DNA of 64,000 bases from Ailurus styani (Eukaryota; Chordata; Mammalia; Carnivora; Ailuridae). How positions within the stretch are numbered: position 1 is the stretch's first letter; the number at the start of each line of letters is the position of its first letter. Under the pieces are notes generated by a model, which saw only the letters and a program-made list of their open reading frames with translations, was not told the origin of the DNA and searched no databases. The stretch lies in contig LNAC01000019.1 of assembly GCA_002007465.1 (NCBI GenBank), positions 579,446 to 643,445 of the forward strand, in the 5' to 3' direction. Made by a program: the position numbers and the translations under genes. This document shows positions 23,541-34,900 of this stretch, in pieces.

Positions 23541-23746
23541 GGCGCCTGGGTGGCTCAGTGGGTTAAAGCCTCTGCTTTCGGCTCGGGTCATGATCTCAGC
23601 GTCCTGGGATCGAGGCCCGCATCGGGCTCTCTGCTCAGCGGGGAGCCTGCTTCCTCCTCTCCTTGTCTCTCTGCCTGCCTCTCTGCCTACTTGTGATCTC
23701 TCTCTCTGTGTCAAATAAATAAATAAAATCTTTAAAAAAAAAAAAC
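23541..23746 (+). mobile_element. CAN-SINE, young subfamily, well preserved
   Basis: Close to a full young SINE: head GGCGCCTGGGTGGCTCAGTG, Pol III A box TGGCTCAGTGG at 23,551-23,561, B-box region GGATCGAGGCC at 23,607-23,617, TC-rich middle, 'GCCTACTTGTGATCTCTC', 'AAATAAATAAATAAAATCTTT' and an A tail. Exact 15-bp duplication AACTGATAACTATAG at 23,526-23,540 and 23,747-23,761. A good local reference copy for the family. Confidence 0.97.
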
Positions 23747-23761
23747 AACTGATAACTATAG

Positions 23762-25130
23762 ATAACATGTCATGTTACCTCATAGAAAAGTCATAAGTAA
23801 CTCTCTGGGGCAATTGCTAAGATAGATATCGGGCTTTAAAAAAAAGAAATCACAGTATCCACCAATAAAACCTGAGTCCTATTGCCAACGTGCTGGCTAA
23901 TAAGTCTTCATTAGAGAATAAGATTGGTGACTTCCTGTCATTTTAAAAGCACAGGCATCTTCTCTTGCATTAATTGAAAGTTTCCTTAAAAATGTTTAAA
24001 TGTGAGGGACAGAAATAGGTAGAGGAAAGAATAGAGAAATAAAACAAATATCAAAGCCCTAAAAACAGATTTCCCTTTCTAAGCATTTGAGATGACAACA
24101 TGATGCTATGTTTTGTGTGTTCAGTTTGTCCCTCACTGCATATTCCTGCAATTCAGTGTCATCTGCTGTCAAGCCAGCACCCTCAGGAAGTCCAAAGGTA
24201 CTTAATGTGGGCTCTCAGTCCACGTCCCTTTGACTAAGAAAGCCTGGGCTGTGACATCATTATTTCTGTGTTCACACCTGCCCTACACAGAGACTTGGAT
24301 CACTGGTATCATCCGTTAGGTGGAAATTCCCATTAATATAAGCTGGAAAATAAAAAGATTAATAGAGGATCCCTTGGTCAATTTAGATGTGGTCCAAGAG
24401 TACAGAAATGGCTCCTTGGACATTGGTGCCATTCTCATGCAAACATTTCAGAAAGCTCCCTCTTTTTCTGGGATGCCTTGACAATGGAAACAAGAGTCAG
24501 AACTGTTTTCTTTCTTTCCTTCTTCAAATGGATTTTAATGTCCTGTAGCTCCAAGTTTAACGTAGTAAATTCTCAGTAGTACCTGTGCAGCTGTTTGTAT
24601 GTAATCTCAACACAGTGCAATCAAGGATAGCAGTCTGTGGAGGGAGAAGTTCTCCTGAAAGGCCGTCTACATTAATTCGCCATTTTTCAGCATTCTCCAC
24701 ACTGTGATTTGTACAGAATTATAGGAGCTGCTGAAGCCAGCTGGCTCCTTTGTCTTCCCTTGACTTCTGGCCAGCCTCTATTCATATTGCTGTGACCAGA
24801 AGATTTAAAAAAATAAAAAGAAAAGAAAAGAAAGAGAAGAAAAGGAACTCATAGGTTTAAGAGATGCCTAAAATTGTGATGGAAAAAATGTATCTGAGGT
24901 ATTATCAGTCAACTAGTGCCTAGTAACTTTTTAATGGGGGTTCAAAATGCAAAGCACAGAAAGAAAAACTAAAATGTATGCAATCAAGTCTTAGCCATGA
25001 TAGAAGTTTCTGTAGTTGGTGAGTTAGAGCAATAATCCAAATTTATCATGCATTTGAGCTTCAGTAGAAGGGGAGACATGTGTCTGGAGGCCTTAGAGAG
25101 TTATGTTGCCCATTTAAAGGGGTAGGAACG
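23762..25130. other. Repeat-poor island, possible conserved non-coding DNA
   Basis: About 1.4 kb with no repeat I can name except a purine tract (AAAGAAAAGAAAAG) at 24,817-24,847. Between 24,080 and 24,790 the sequence contains TGACATCA, CATGCAAAC and several ATTAAT motifs, the sort of composition seen in enhancers. That is weak evidence, and no coding frame is present. Confidence 0.35.
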
Positions 25131-25192
25131 TAATCTTTCTGGAAAGTGATCATCAACTTTTATTAAGGCTCTTAAAAATGTTCATACTTTTT

Positions 25193-25882
25193 CCTGCTTT
25201 GTCAAAGATTAGTTGACCTTACACTGTTGGTGGGAATGCAAGTTGATACAGCCACTTTGGAAAACAGTGTGGAGGTTCCTCAAAAAGTTAAAAGTAGAGC
25301 TACCCTATGACCTAGCAATTGCACTACTGGGTATTTACCCCAAAGATACAGAAGTAGTGAAAAGAAGGGCCATATGCACCTCAATGTTCATAGCAGCAAC
25401 GTCCACAATCGCCAAACTGTGGAAAGAGCCGAGATGCCCTTCAACAGATGAATGGATAAAGAAGATGTGGCCCATATATACAATGGGATATTACTTAACC
25501 ATCAGAAAGGATGAATACCTACCATTTACATCAACATGGATGGAACTGGAGGGGATTATGCTAAGTGAAATAAATCAAACAGAGAAAGACAGTTATCATA
25601 TGGTTTCACTTTTTTTGTGGAACATAAGGAATAGCAGGGAGGACATTAGGAGAAGGAAGGGGAAAACGAAGGCAGGGGAGGAGTCAGAGAGGGAGATGAA
25701 CCATGAGAGACTATGGATTCTGGGAATCAAACTGAGGGTTTTGGGGAGGGGAATGGGTGAACCCAGTGGCAGATATTAAGGAGGGTACATATTGCATGGA
25801 GCACTGGGTGTTATACCCAAACAATGAATCATTGAACACTACATCAAAAACTAATGATGTACTGTATGGTGACTAACATAAG
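25193..25882 (+). mobile_element. L1 insertion with inverted 5' end (twin priming)
   Basis: The main body (25,219-25,882) is a sense L1 ORF2 end plus 3'UTR, finishing 'GGAGCACTGGGTGTTATACC', 'CACTACATCAAAAACTAATG', 'GGTGACTAACATA'. The first 26 bases, CCTGCTTTGTCAAAGATTAG.. to 25,218, are the complement of a more upstream ORF2 segment, so the 5' end is flipped. An 18-bp duplication (AAAATGTTCATACTTTTT at 25,175-25,192; one mismatch at 25,883-25,900) brackets the whole unit, showing one insertion event. It sits in an older L1. Confidence 0.9.
25219..25779 (+). pseudogene. L1 ORF2 C-terminal fragment
   Basis: The longest open frame in the window (188 codons, counted from 25,213) is the C-terminus of the L1 ORF2 replicase, not a host gene. 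It reads [20 protein letters not shown] at the start, then LLGIYPKD, CTSMFIAATSTIAKLWKEP and DEWIKKMWPIYTMGYYLTIR, all hallmarks of that region. The endonuclease and reverse-transcriptase domains are absent. The frame happens to stay open beyond the usual ORF2 stop into the 3'UTR and ends at 25,779. No activity is expected. Confidence 0.93.
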
Positions 25883-26404
25883 AAAATGTTCATTCTTTTT
25901 GGCTAACAATCTCAATTCCAAGAAACAAATAGAAACAAATAATATATATAGAAAGCGTTATACACAAGGAGGGTCAGCATAACACTACTCAAAATAGTAA
26001 AAAAAAAAATAGCAAGAAATTAAATGTTGGATAATTAAGAGAACAAGACTTAGACTAAAGTTATCCTAATACTATTTCTGCCTTTGTGTCAAGACTGAAT
26101 TTTGCATAAGAGATATATAAAAATATGAATTCAAATCTTAGATAATCTTTTATAACATGGTTTTACATATAACTTTTATATTTAGGATCTGGCTGAGGAT
26201 AAGGCAAAAAAGTCCCTTGGTAGCAAAATTTAAGGAGTTGTTCACTCTTGTGGGCTTGCAAGTGCAGTGTTGGCACTTAGCCATGAGAATGAACACTTCC
26301 TTAACTCACGTAGCCAGAACACCTGTCTTGCCTCACCCTTGACCCAATCCTGTGCCTGGTATCTTCCAGATGCACTGTGCCAGACATAAGCACTGATATC
26401 TGGA

Positions 26405-27010
26405 AGGATATTTAGGTTCTTTTTAATGTTTTGTTGTTATAAATAACACTCTGATGTATAAATGCAATGTTATAAACATTTGATTTTATCATTGGAATAC
26501 ATTTATAATGGTGGGATTTCTTCTTAAAAGGTTTAAGGATTTGATACATATTGACATATTTCCTCCAGGAAATTGATATGCCTCTACACTGATTCTTCCA
26601 GCAGTATTTGAGAATTTCAAATGCATATTTTTCTATTCATCTTAGTCTTTGCAATATGATAGAAAAAACTCATTGTTTCTATTTTCATTTTTTAGTGTTA
26701 GTAATATTAAATATTTTAACACTATTTTTCCTTTGTGCGTGTCTATTCCCTGCTTATGTGTCCTAGCAATTTTTCTATTAGGATTTTTCTTTTTTCTTTT
26801 TTAAAAAAATATTTTATTTACTTATTTGAGAGGGAGAGTGCAGGGAGAGGAACAGACAGAGAGGGATAAGCAGATTCCCCCCTGACCGCAGAGCCCGACT
26901 CCGGCCTTAACCCTAGGACCCTGAGTTCATGACCTGAGCTGAAGTCAGATGGTTAACCAACTGAGCCACCCACCTGCCCTTCGGGTCTTAGTTTTTTCTT
27001 AGAGATTTAT
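26405..27010 (-). mobile_element. Ancient L1M 3' region, antisense
   Basis: 'TTGTTGTTATAAATAACACT', 'TTTCCTCCAGGAAATTGATA', 'TATGTGTCCTAGCAATTTTT' and, after the SINE, 'CTTAGAGATTTATAAGTTTC' follow the order of an antisense L1M 3' end ('gctattataaataatgctgc', 'ccatttttctattgggtt', 'ggagctctttat'). Strongly diverged; interrupted by a SINE at 26,793. Confidence 0.6.
26793..26980 (-). mobile_element. CAN-SINE, older subfamily
   Basis: T/A-rich tail complement, 'ATTTTATTTACTTATTTGAG', purine-rich middle, 'GGACCCTGAGTTCATGACCT', head complement 'GTTAACCAACTGAGCCACCC'. Many substitutions. No clear target duplication, though both flanks are T-rich. Confidence 0.9.
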
Positions 27011-27119
27011 AAGTTTCTCACAAATTAAAGCCATCAATCTGAATCTCAGATATGTTACATTTGTTGTCATCTGTATTTGCCACGTTTTGCTGTGCTAAAT
27101 TAAAAATGGTAAAAAAAAT

Positions 27120-27350
27120 AATAACAGTGCTTTCTGTGTGCTTTCTTTGTCCCAGTTACTGTATTAACCGTTTATAATCATTAACTTATTAATCCAGGTA
27201 AGAGGTAAGTACCATCATCATTATTCTTCATTTTACAATGGATGAAACTAAGGTGTAGAAAAGCTAAGCGGTAACATAACATGCCCCAAATCATTCAGCT
27301 ATTTAGGGGTGGGTGAGTTTTCTCACTGAGGAAGGCAGTGTCTTGCATTT
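27120..27350 (-). repeat. MIR SINE remnant
   Basis: Complement of MIR: 'TTAACTTATTAATCCAGGTA', 'AGAGGTAAGTACCATCATCA', 'TCATTTTACAATGGATGAAA', 'CTAAGGTGTAGAAAAGCTAA', 'CATGCCCCAAATCATTCAGC'. The order matches the 'attttacagatgaggaaactgagg.. cacagctagtaag' core. Confidence 0.78.
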
Positions 27351-28363
27351 AAACTCCTAAATGTTACCCTACACAACTTGCTAGGACAGAATGGACAGTA
27401 ATAACATGATAAATCAAATCTATTGATCATTTTTTACTATTTCTAGTGTTATGCTATTTTATTTTAGGATTTTCTCCACATAAGTCAGTAGATTAAAGAT
27501 GAATCATATACACATGATATTTGAGATACCAGATATTGGGGATATTTGGTAAATTAATGTTTAAAGATTCAATGCCTCCATCATATATCATTTATTCCAT
27601 AAGGATTAGAGTTAAATGCTAAAAAATTAGATAATTCATGTTTGCTAGAAAATCATATATTGTATCATTCAGTTAAATATAGTATTTTCTTATGATCCTT
27701 TGTGACCTCTTTGTATTGCATACTTTTCATAATTTCTATTTTTTTAATCTTTAAATTTTTCATCCAGGTTGTCCAGCTATTACTTTTTCCTTTAAAATAT
27801 AATTTCAAATAATTAACCCTTGGATTTATGCATTACTGGCTGAATTATCCTGAGTTGCTTGGAAAAATGATTAAGTGTTGCTAAATAAATCCTGGATCCT
27901 ATCTACTCTATAGCCTGTTACACAGAGTTGTATAAGTAAGATGCAGAGCTATTGTAAATCAAAATCTGCAACTTGGAGCATCTGTGTGTGTTCAAAGACA
28001 ATTCTCCATGGATTTCCCTCATTTCTGAACATATGCTGAGCAGAGACCCGGTGGCCTTTGTCCTAGAATATCTTTTCAAAGACGTTGTAGAGCAAACAGT
28101 GGGGAAGATAATGATATTGTCTCCCTCTGGAGCAGAGGGCAGATCTGTTTACTGCCTAGCATAATAGAGATAATATCTTGCTTTGCCACAGAAGTCTGGC
28201 AGGTCTGCCTACAACCCATTACAAAAGATTTGGGTTCTAGCTCAAAGCTCCTTAGCTGTGATGCAAACCCACTGTGCTCAGCAACCACCTGGCCCACTCC
28301 ATATCAACCCCTCTAAAACTTGGGTGCAAGAGTAATTACTATAAACATGATATTCATCAAGTT
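27351..28363. other. Unassigned A+T-rich DNA
   Basis: No gene or repeat recognised. Overlapping short frames at 27,973-28,297 on both strands have no recognisable features. Confidence 0.5.
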
Positions 28364-28432
28364 GGTTTTTTTGTTTGTTTGTTTTTGTTTGTTTGTTTTT
28401 TGTTGTTGTTGTTGCTTGTTTGTTTGTTTTTT
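28364..28432. repeat. (GTTT)n / (GTT)n simple repeat
   Basis: Imperfect GTTT units with an internal GTT run, about 70 bp. It generates artificial phenylalanine/cysteine/leucine-rich frames on the plus strand and lysine/threonine-rich frames on the minus strand. Confidence 0.93.
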
Positions 28433-30309
28433 GTCTCTGACCCATGGGTTTTGTGTCTTCTGCCAGCTTCATGAAATTGTAGTTGGACAATGTGTTAATT
28501 TGAAAGTAGGATAAATAGAATCTCATGCTCCTCATAGTTCTAGATGTTGACTTTTTTATACTGATGTGTCTTATTCTGTTCTCTACTATGTCTTAATACA
28601 CGTGGCATATCTCTCCTGTTTTGTCTGTGAAGTACTCATGCCTCAGCTACAGGTGTTCGTAAGATTTGACCTTCTCTTTTAGTTACCCCATGGGCTCCCA
28701 AGGTGAAGTTTATGTTTCCCTCCTAGCGTTTATTTGACAGCAGACCATCTCAGTTGTCTTCAGGATTAGGTGAAAAATTCATCCTCAGTTTTAGCTATAT
28801 AGAAATATTAAGACTTATTTCTTTGAGTAGACCACAGAATTTCTCAAATTTATTTTGAGGTGTCCACACATCCAGTATTTTAAATCATATAATACCAAAC
28901 AGAATTCCATATTTTATTAACATCTATAAGACAGTTTTTGAGTGATACAATAGAAGGAATTTCTTCTATTTACAGATTCATTTTTCTTATACTTATTAAT
29001 ATGTTTCTATATATTTATTAATCCCTTTTTTCTCCTTTCTTTTGAATGATTTTGTTATATCATCGAATCACATACCTTCATTTCTCCTTATTTTAATCAA
29101 AGTATTTCATGATGTAAATTTGCTTTAATTTCATCTTTGGCTGAGTTCCAAGGGTTTTAATATGCAGTGTTGTCATTATACTCCCTATGTATTTGATAAA
29201 TTCAGTTTCAGTGTATTTAATAGTGTACAGTTTATTTAGAAGAGTATTTAATTACCAAGTGTTTTATCAATATAAAGAACAAAACAGTATTCACTGGCTT
29301 CCTGTGATGCGAGATGAAAACACTACCATACTTTCCCTTCTCACCCAAATCCCAGTTTATTTTCATATAATTTAATTTATCGTTTCAGTTTTTAAAATTC
29401 TTACAATATCACATATTTTATTTTTCAAAAATAAAATTTCCACTTTCACAACTGTATGTATAACAATTATGCAGACATTTAAAAATGGATTTGATGCCCA
29501 CCTTCGGTCAATTATATTATGACTTTCCTAGTCTTTAAATGTCTTGTTTTTGTGTTTTGGAATCAAACAATACTGAGTTTAAAACTTGGCCCAATGGCCA
29601 TTTACTTCTTGTTTCCTTGTGTAAGTAATAGGCAATCTCCAAAAGGGGAACATAGTCTCAGCACTGTCTTTTTGTAGTGGTTAATGGCACAACTGTCACC
29701 TGGGAGAGGAGGCTCATTGCTCACCCCCTGCCTTTTCAAGAATAGACTGGCAGCTTGGAGGAAAAACCTGCTGTGTGTAAATGCCCATGACCCTCTATAT
29801 ACCTTCTTAATGTCTCTCAAATGTCTTCAATCCTCAACTGCCAAAGGAAACCCCCTTCAGCCCCATAGCTCACCTTTATGCCTAATCCTCTGCTATCCAA
29901 ACAAGACGGTGTTTATGGTATCCCTTAGCTCTTCTGCTTGGATCTCAAAATGCTACCCGTATCTCATAGAGGAGAGAGTTGAGATATGTCTCTTAGTGTC
30001 TCTTCTCAATGTGGCTTTATTGCCATTAATTCTATCAGGAAAATCTTGAAAATCCCATAATGAAGATGAAATTTTCCCCACATCTTTTTTCTGCCACAGA
30101 TTCATCACACTCCCCATTTTTACATACTCTTGGTCATTTCTATCATTGACAGAAGAGCAGTCACATTTTTGTATACACATGGCATTCTACCCAGACCTCT
30201 AGGTTACTTTTAATTTTTCCTTGTTTTATGCTCTGTTGTAATTAAGAGTAAATGCCTTATAATGAAAAAGGACAATATACATGTTTTCCAGGTAAAAGTA
30301 TTAGTCAGT
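28433..30309. other. Unassigned DNA, possible L1M trace
   Basis: Near 29,120-29,180, 'TAATTTCATCTTTGGCTGAG' resembles antisense L1M ORF2 but is too decayed to delimit. A 121-codon frame at 29,684-30,049 (+) is open, but its product resembles nothing I know, has no domain or signal peptide, and its strand partner is equally open; I treat it as chance. Confidence 0.45.
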
Positions 30310-30490
30310 CTTAGGACCTGAGCACCTTACAAAGTGCTTTGTATGTACTATGTGAGAGGATTCAAAACCACCTGTGGGTACATACAGTTGTCGTTCACAT
30401 TTAACAGATAGAGCAACTGAAGACTTAAGCAGTTGTCATTTGCCCAAAGCCACATAAGTAATAAATGGCAGATCCAGATAACTGAGGCAA
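30310..30490 (-). repeat. MIR-like remnant
   Basis: 'CAAAGTGCTTTGTATGTACT', 'TTCACATTTAACAGATAGAG', 'AACTGAAGACTTAAGCAGTT', 'TTTGCCCAAAGCCACATAAG', 'AATAAATGGCAGATCC' follow the antisense MIR core order. Confidence 0.65.
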
Positions 30491-31769
30491 TAAATGGTAA
30501 GGAAAAAACGAGTGGAGGAGGCAACACCATAGAGATTTAGGAGGGAAAGAGATCGCGGTGCAGTAGAGTGATCTAGAAAAGGAAGAGGCCTTAAGATTGC
30601 ACCAGCACGGGTTAGGTTTGAAATCAAGAAATAAGAAGTGTTTAGACCTATTAATTTGACATAAAGGTTAAGAACTCATTTAATAGCTAACTTCTCAGTA
30701 AAGAATGAATAAAACAAAAACAAAAATAGATGTCTCTCTGGCTGAGGAGAGACCTGGACTAAGGTAGGGAATCATATTTTCTAATCATGGGGTCTCTTGG
30801 AAGATGCTGGAGCTGGAAATAATGCAGTTTAAGTCATGGTTAGCACAGACAAAATGTACAGAGTGAATTACCCAGTAAAGACAAAGGCAGGGAAAGCACT
30901 GGAAAAGGTCTGAACCAAAAGAGTGACCAAAACAGAGGGAGAGACATTCTCAGGAGTCCTTGTGGAGTGATAGATTATGGGGGTTCCATAGAACACAAAA
31001 TAATGATTGAAAAATGAAACAATCCAGCCTGATGCTTTCCCTCAACAATAGAAAAAGCTGCAGTCAAGGGGAGAAATACCCAGAATGTCCCAGCCTGTTA
31101 GAAGTAAGGCTTCCTCCACCACGCCAGCCTCTTGCTCCTTGCCCTGTCTTGTAGTCCATATTTATGTGAAAGTCATAGAGCCCAATCAGTGACTGGAGTC
31201 CTACTTTGTCTAAGGTTCTGAATGTGGTGAAAAGAAGAGAATGAAATTGAAATAATTCCCCTTTTGCCACATCTTTCACAGGCAACTCTAGCCTTTTCTG
31301 GCATCCCTCACTATGTCCCAGTTCCCATTACACTTCTTTCTACAATGCCTCAAATTTTCGACTTACTCCTAAGTATTAGACTGTTGACACTTTTTATTTC
31401 AACTGTATATTGCCAGAGCAAACCTTTAACAACATATGGTGGAATTATTCTGAAAAAATATACAGAATAAAAGTATATTTATTGAGATACATGATTAAGA
31501 AAATGAAAGTTGGAAAATTTGGGGTCACTTGGCTAAGAGTTAACAGTAGGGAAGTTATCTTCTTAGGTTTGTTGTATTACAAACAGGAGTTAAATACCAA
31601 ATAATGGTATTATTTAGTATGATTTCTCAGATACATAAAAGAATAGAGCTGTGACCTCCCATACACCAGCCCTGCAGAAGGTCAGATAAAGTGGAGTGAT
31701 ATTTAGTGCCCTAGAGTTTTCTAAGTGCACACTAGTAGGAGGTGAAAGACTATGCAACCCACTCCACAC
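30491..31769. other. Unassigned non-coding DNA
   Basis: No gene or repeat recognised; purine-rich around 30,480-30,960. Confidence 0.5.
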
Positions 31770-31910
31770 ATGTACTCATTAAAATCAACAAATATTTATG
31801 GAACACTTGTGATGTGCAAAACATTTGGTGAAGTGTTGCAGAGGACGGTAAGGTACATAAGACAGAACATCTGTCCTAAGGGAATTTGGGATCTAATTCT
31901 AGCCATTCAC
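31770..31910 (-). repeat. L2 LINE 3' end remnant
   Basis: 'ATCAACAAATATTTATGGAA', 'CACTTGTGATGTGCAAAACA', 'CATCTGTCCTAAGGGAATTT' follow the antisense L2 3' end ('aacaaatatttattgagcac ctactatgtgccagg'). Confidence 0.52.
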
Positions 31911-34900
31911 CAGAAAAGCCACGAGGGAGAAAAATGTGCTTCCAGAATTGGAAATTACTAATGGACAAAGAATAAGGCAAGAGAAGGAAGACAGTATGTC
32001 TTCATGTGACCAAGGAACTTGGAAATTACTGCTTTTACTTAAAACCATACTCATTTTCAAAAGGCCCTTAAAAGTGAATAAGGAGGAAAATATTTTACAG
32101 TCAGATACTTAACATCTTCCCAGGGTTAAAATGAAACCTTTCTATGATATTTCATTAGCCTGGTTCATAAGAATGAAAGACTAGGGAGATTTCACTGCTT
32201 TATTAGGTAAGACTCAAGAATAACTAAGGCAGTTGGGAGACATGGCAAAATCTTGCAGAGTCATATATAAACAAGGCAGTCACATGAATAGATGTTTTTA
32301 AAATTTGAATTCTCTTCACTATCACATTTTTCTTAATTTTTCATGGTTAATTCTCTTTTTTCTTTCTCTGTCTTATATCACACACACACACACAGAGCAA
32401 AACTAGTTTGTGGTCGATTAGCTTAGTCATGCAAAGAGAAATGGGAATGAGTGGTCTTGGTAGGAAAGGAAAGGACTGGAATCCTCACATACAAAGAAGC
32501 AAGATATGTAAGTGGTGAGACTGTGGTGGGCAGAGTGTAGAGATTTTTGGAACGTTTTTGCAAGGCATCAGGAAGCTATCTCTATATTCACAATGATGTT
32601 TCTGTCTTGTCAGCATTTTCTCTTTATTTGTGTTGGGCTTTATGACATATCTAAGAATAATAAATAATTTATAAGATGCAATAATGGCCTGGTACATTTC
32701 TGGCAGATTTAAAAAAAAATTCTTCTCCAATAACTCATTTGATAAACTCTTGAATTCTTTTCTCTAGAACATTTTACACAACAATGCTTTGTTTTAAGGG
32801 TTGTCTATCAATGAGTTGCAAAGCATTCATTATGCATTCAAGCCTGCTTTTTTGTCTATCCCTTTCTTGCCTCCTTTTATTTTTCCCATTTCAGTGGCAT
32901 TTTTCTGGGAGTAATCTGATTCTTTGGGATGTAAAATGAAATCATGCTAGAAAAAAAATTAACTCTTTAGACTCACAAGGACAACTGCAGTCTTTTATAG
33001 TAATGATCAAACTTCAAACTGTGATTTGATTCAATACATGTTTTTTATCATTTGCCTACTCATCCCTACCCAGGTACATGGACACACACATGAAGTAGTT
33101 AGACTGCTATGCTATGAAAAAGGAAAAATAAACAACAGCATTCCCCATACATATTCCTAAGAAATAATAGCATCTTCTTGTTTTATCAGACACTTCCTGA
33201 ACATATATACTTAACAGGCTGTCCTGGCCATTATCCAAAATGGCTAATGCATTGTGTGATTTTTCTCCTCTGTTTGCTTTTATAAACCTTATGGCTAATC
33301 CCAAAGTAGGTGGCAGGGGATCAGAAAGCATTCTCTATTCTTGATTATTTTTTGCCCACAATGTGGGTAGCTTAGCCTGTTGTCCTTTGTGATTAAGATT
33401 ATGCTCACATCATACTGTCAGCACATCTAGTGCCAGAGAATGTGTTTCTAGAAGTAGAATTCTAGGTACACTATGTGATCCACATTTTCTGTTCTTTCCT
33501 GGAACTCTTTATAACCAAGGATTTAATTTGCAAACTGGCCAACTGTTGTTTGGCTATGAATCCAAGATTTTACACATCGAAAGGAACTAGTCTTTATCAT
33601 GAATGAGAAGGTTCAGGCAAAACATGAATGAAGACAGAACTAAGTGATCCAACTGTATTTAAAGAAGGCCATAAATCGAAGTGATAATGGGGGCATGAGA
33701 GAAGACAGATTAACATCTGAAAACAAAGGAACTTTGGAAGAAGAGTGGGCAGTTGACTAGCTCTCTTTTAAACAATTCTTGTCGTTTTTTAGAGATGAAT
33801 GTGTATTCTAGTTATAGTAAATACTTCCTCATTTCATTTCAGGCGTGCACTGTATCAAAGAAAGGACTCTGCTCCCCTTTGGGAAGATGGAGATTCTTTT
33901 CCTCACGTTCAACCATGCACTCTTTCTTGCAGACACATGTGAAACCAATAGCTGATCGTTAAGTTAGAAGTTTTGACCCTGTATTCTAGTTTTTCAATTC
34001 AAATACTATTTATTCTAAGATGTGCCATCAATTAATAACTCTTTTCACACACACATGCGTGCACACCAACAATAGCAACATTAAACGTACACATAAAACG
34101 TTAGCGGTATGGTGATTTTGGAAACGTTGAAATGAAAAATTGTGCTTCTAGGAATCAAGAATCACCAGGTTGTTAGTCTCCAGGTACAGAATTTTAACTT
34201 GACTGGCCCCTATAGCAATAGTTTAGACTCTTATTGATTCAGATAGACATGTAGGCATACGCCTGGGACATTCTATAGGTAAGGTATGCTCTAAGTGTTG
34301 GGATTGCTTCCAAAATAAATTAAACTTGATTTCCTTCTCTCAAATACCTTATGGCTTAGAAGAGGACAAAACACATTATGTTCAATTAAGTACATTCCAA
34401 AGTGGAGATGATACCTCAAGTATGGCGGAGAAAAAACAAATACTTGAGAAATAAATGCTATGTTCTGAGTATTTATCTTAGGAAACTATTGCTTCTAATT
34501 TGGCTGCAGAGGAGAGGAAAATGGATAAGGGAATCTTTTGAGAAAAAGTGGCCTTTTTTTAACATATTGAACAATAGGTAGAACTTTGCACAACTTTTTT
34601 ACTATAATGATTCAAATTATCTTTAAAAATTAATTTCATCAAATCCTTTTGCATTACATATTTTCAGCCTGGACTTTCACATAATTTATCAATATATTGT
34701 TCCTAGTTTATACTTGTGTTGCCTGCTGGGAACTGGGCCTCATTTTTATTATGCTATGTTACCATTAGGTGAGCATCAAACCAGCATTCTCTAAACTCAC
34801 ATCTACTGAGCACCTGAGCATGCTAATTGCTCTGTAACCAAATCCAAGATAGGACTCCTGTCCTTGAAGAAACTCCCATCTTCTTTAGGAATTTTGATTG

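Larger units (their letters stand above)
25131..26120 (+). mobile_element. Ancient L1 3' region, split by a younger L1
   Basis: Left part 'GAAAGTGATCATCAACTTTT' plus 'TTAAAAATGTTCATAC' continues after the insertion as 'TTTTTGGCTAACAATCTCAA', together matching the L1M 3' landmark 'aaaatgttcatacccttt gacccagcaattcc'. The part beyond 25,900 decays quickly, so the right end is approximate. Confidence 0.6.

Noticed and set aside
23551..23617. Pol III A and B boxes as a tRNA gene
   Set aside because: They belong to the tRNA-derived head of a SINE; there is no cloverleaf and the element has a TC-rich body and A tail.
29684..30049. 121-codon plus-strand open frame
   Set aside because: No recognisable domain, start context or codon pattern, the opposite strand is also open, and frames of this length are expected by chance in 64 kb.
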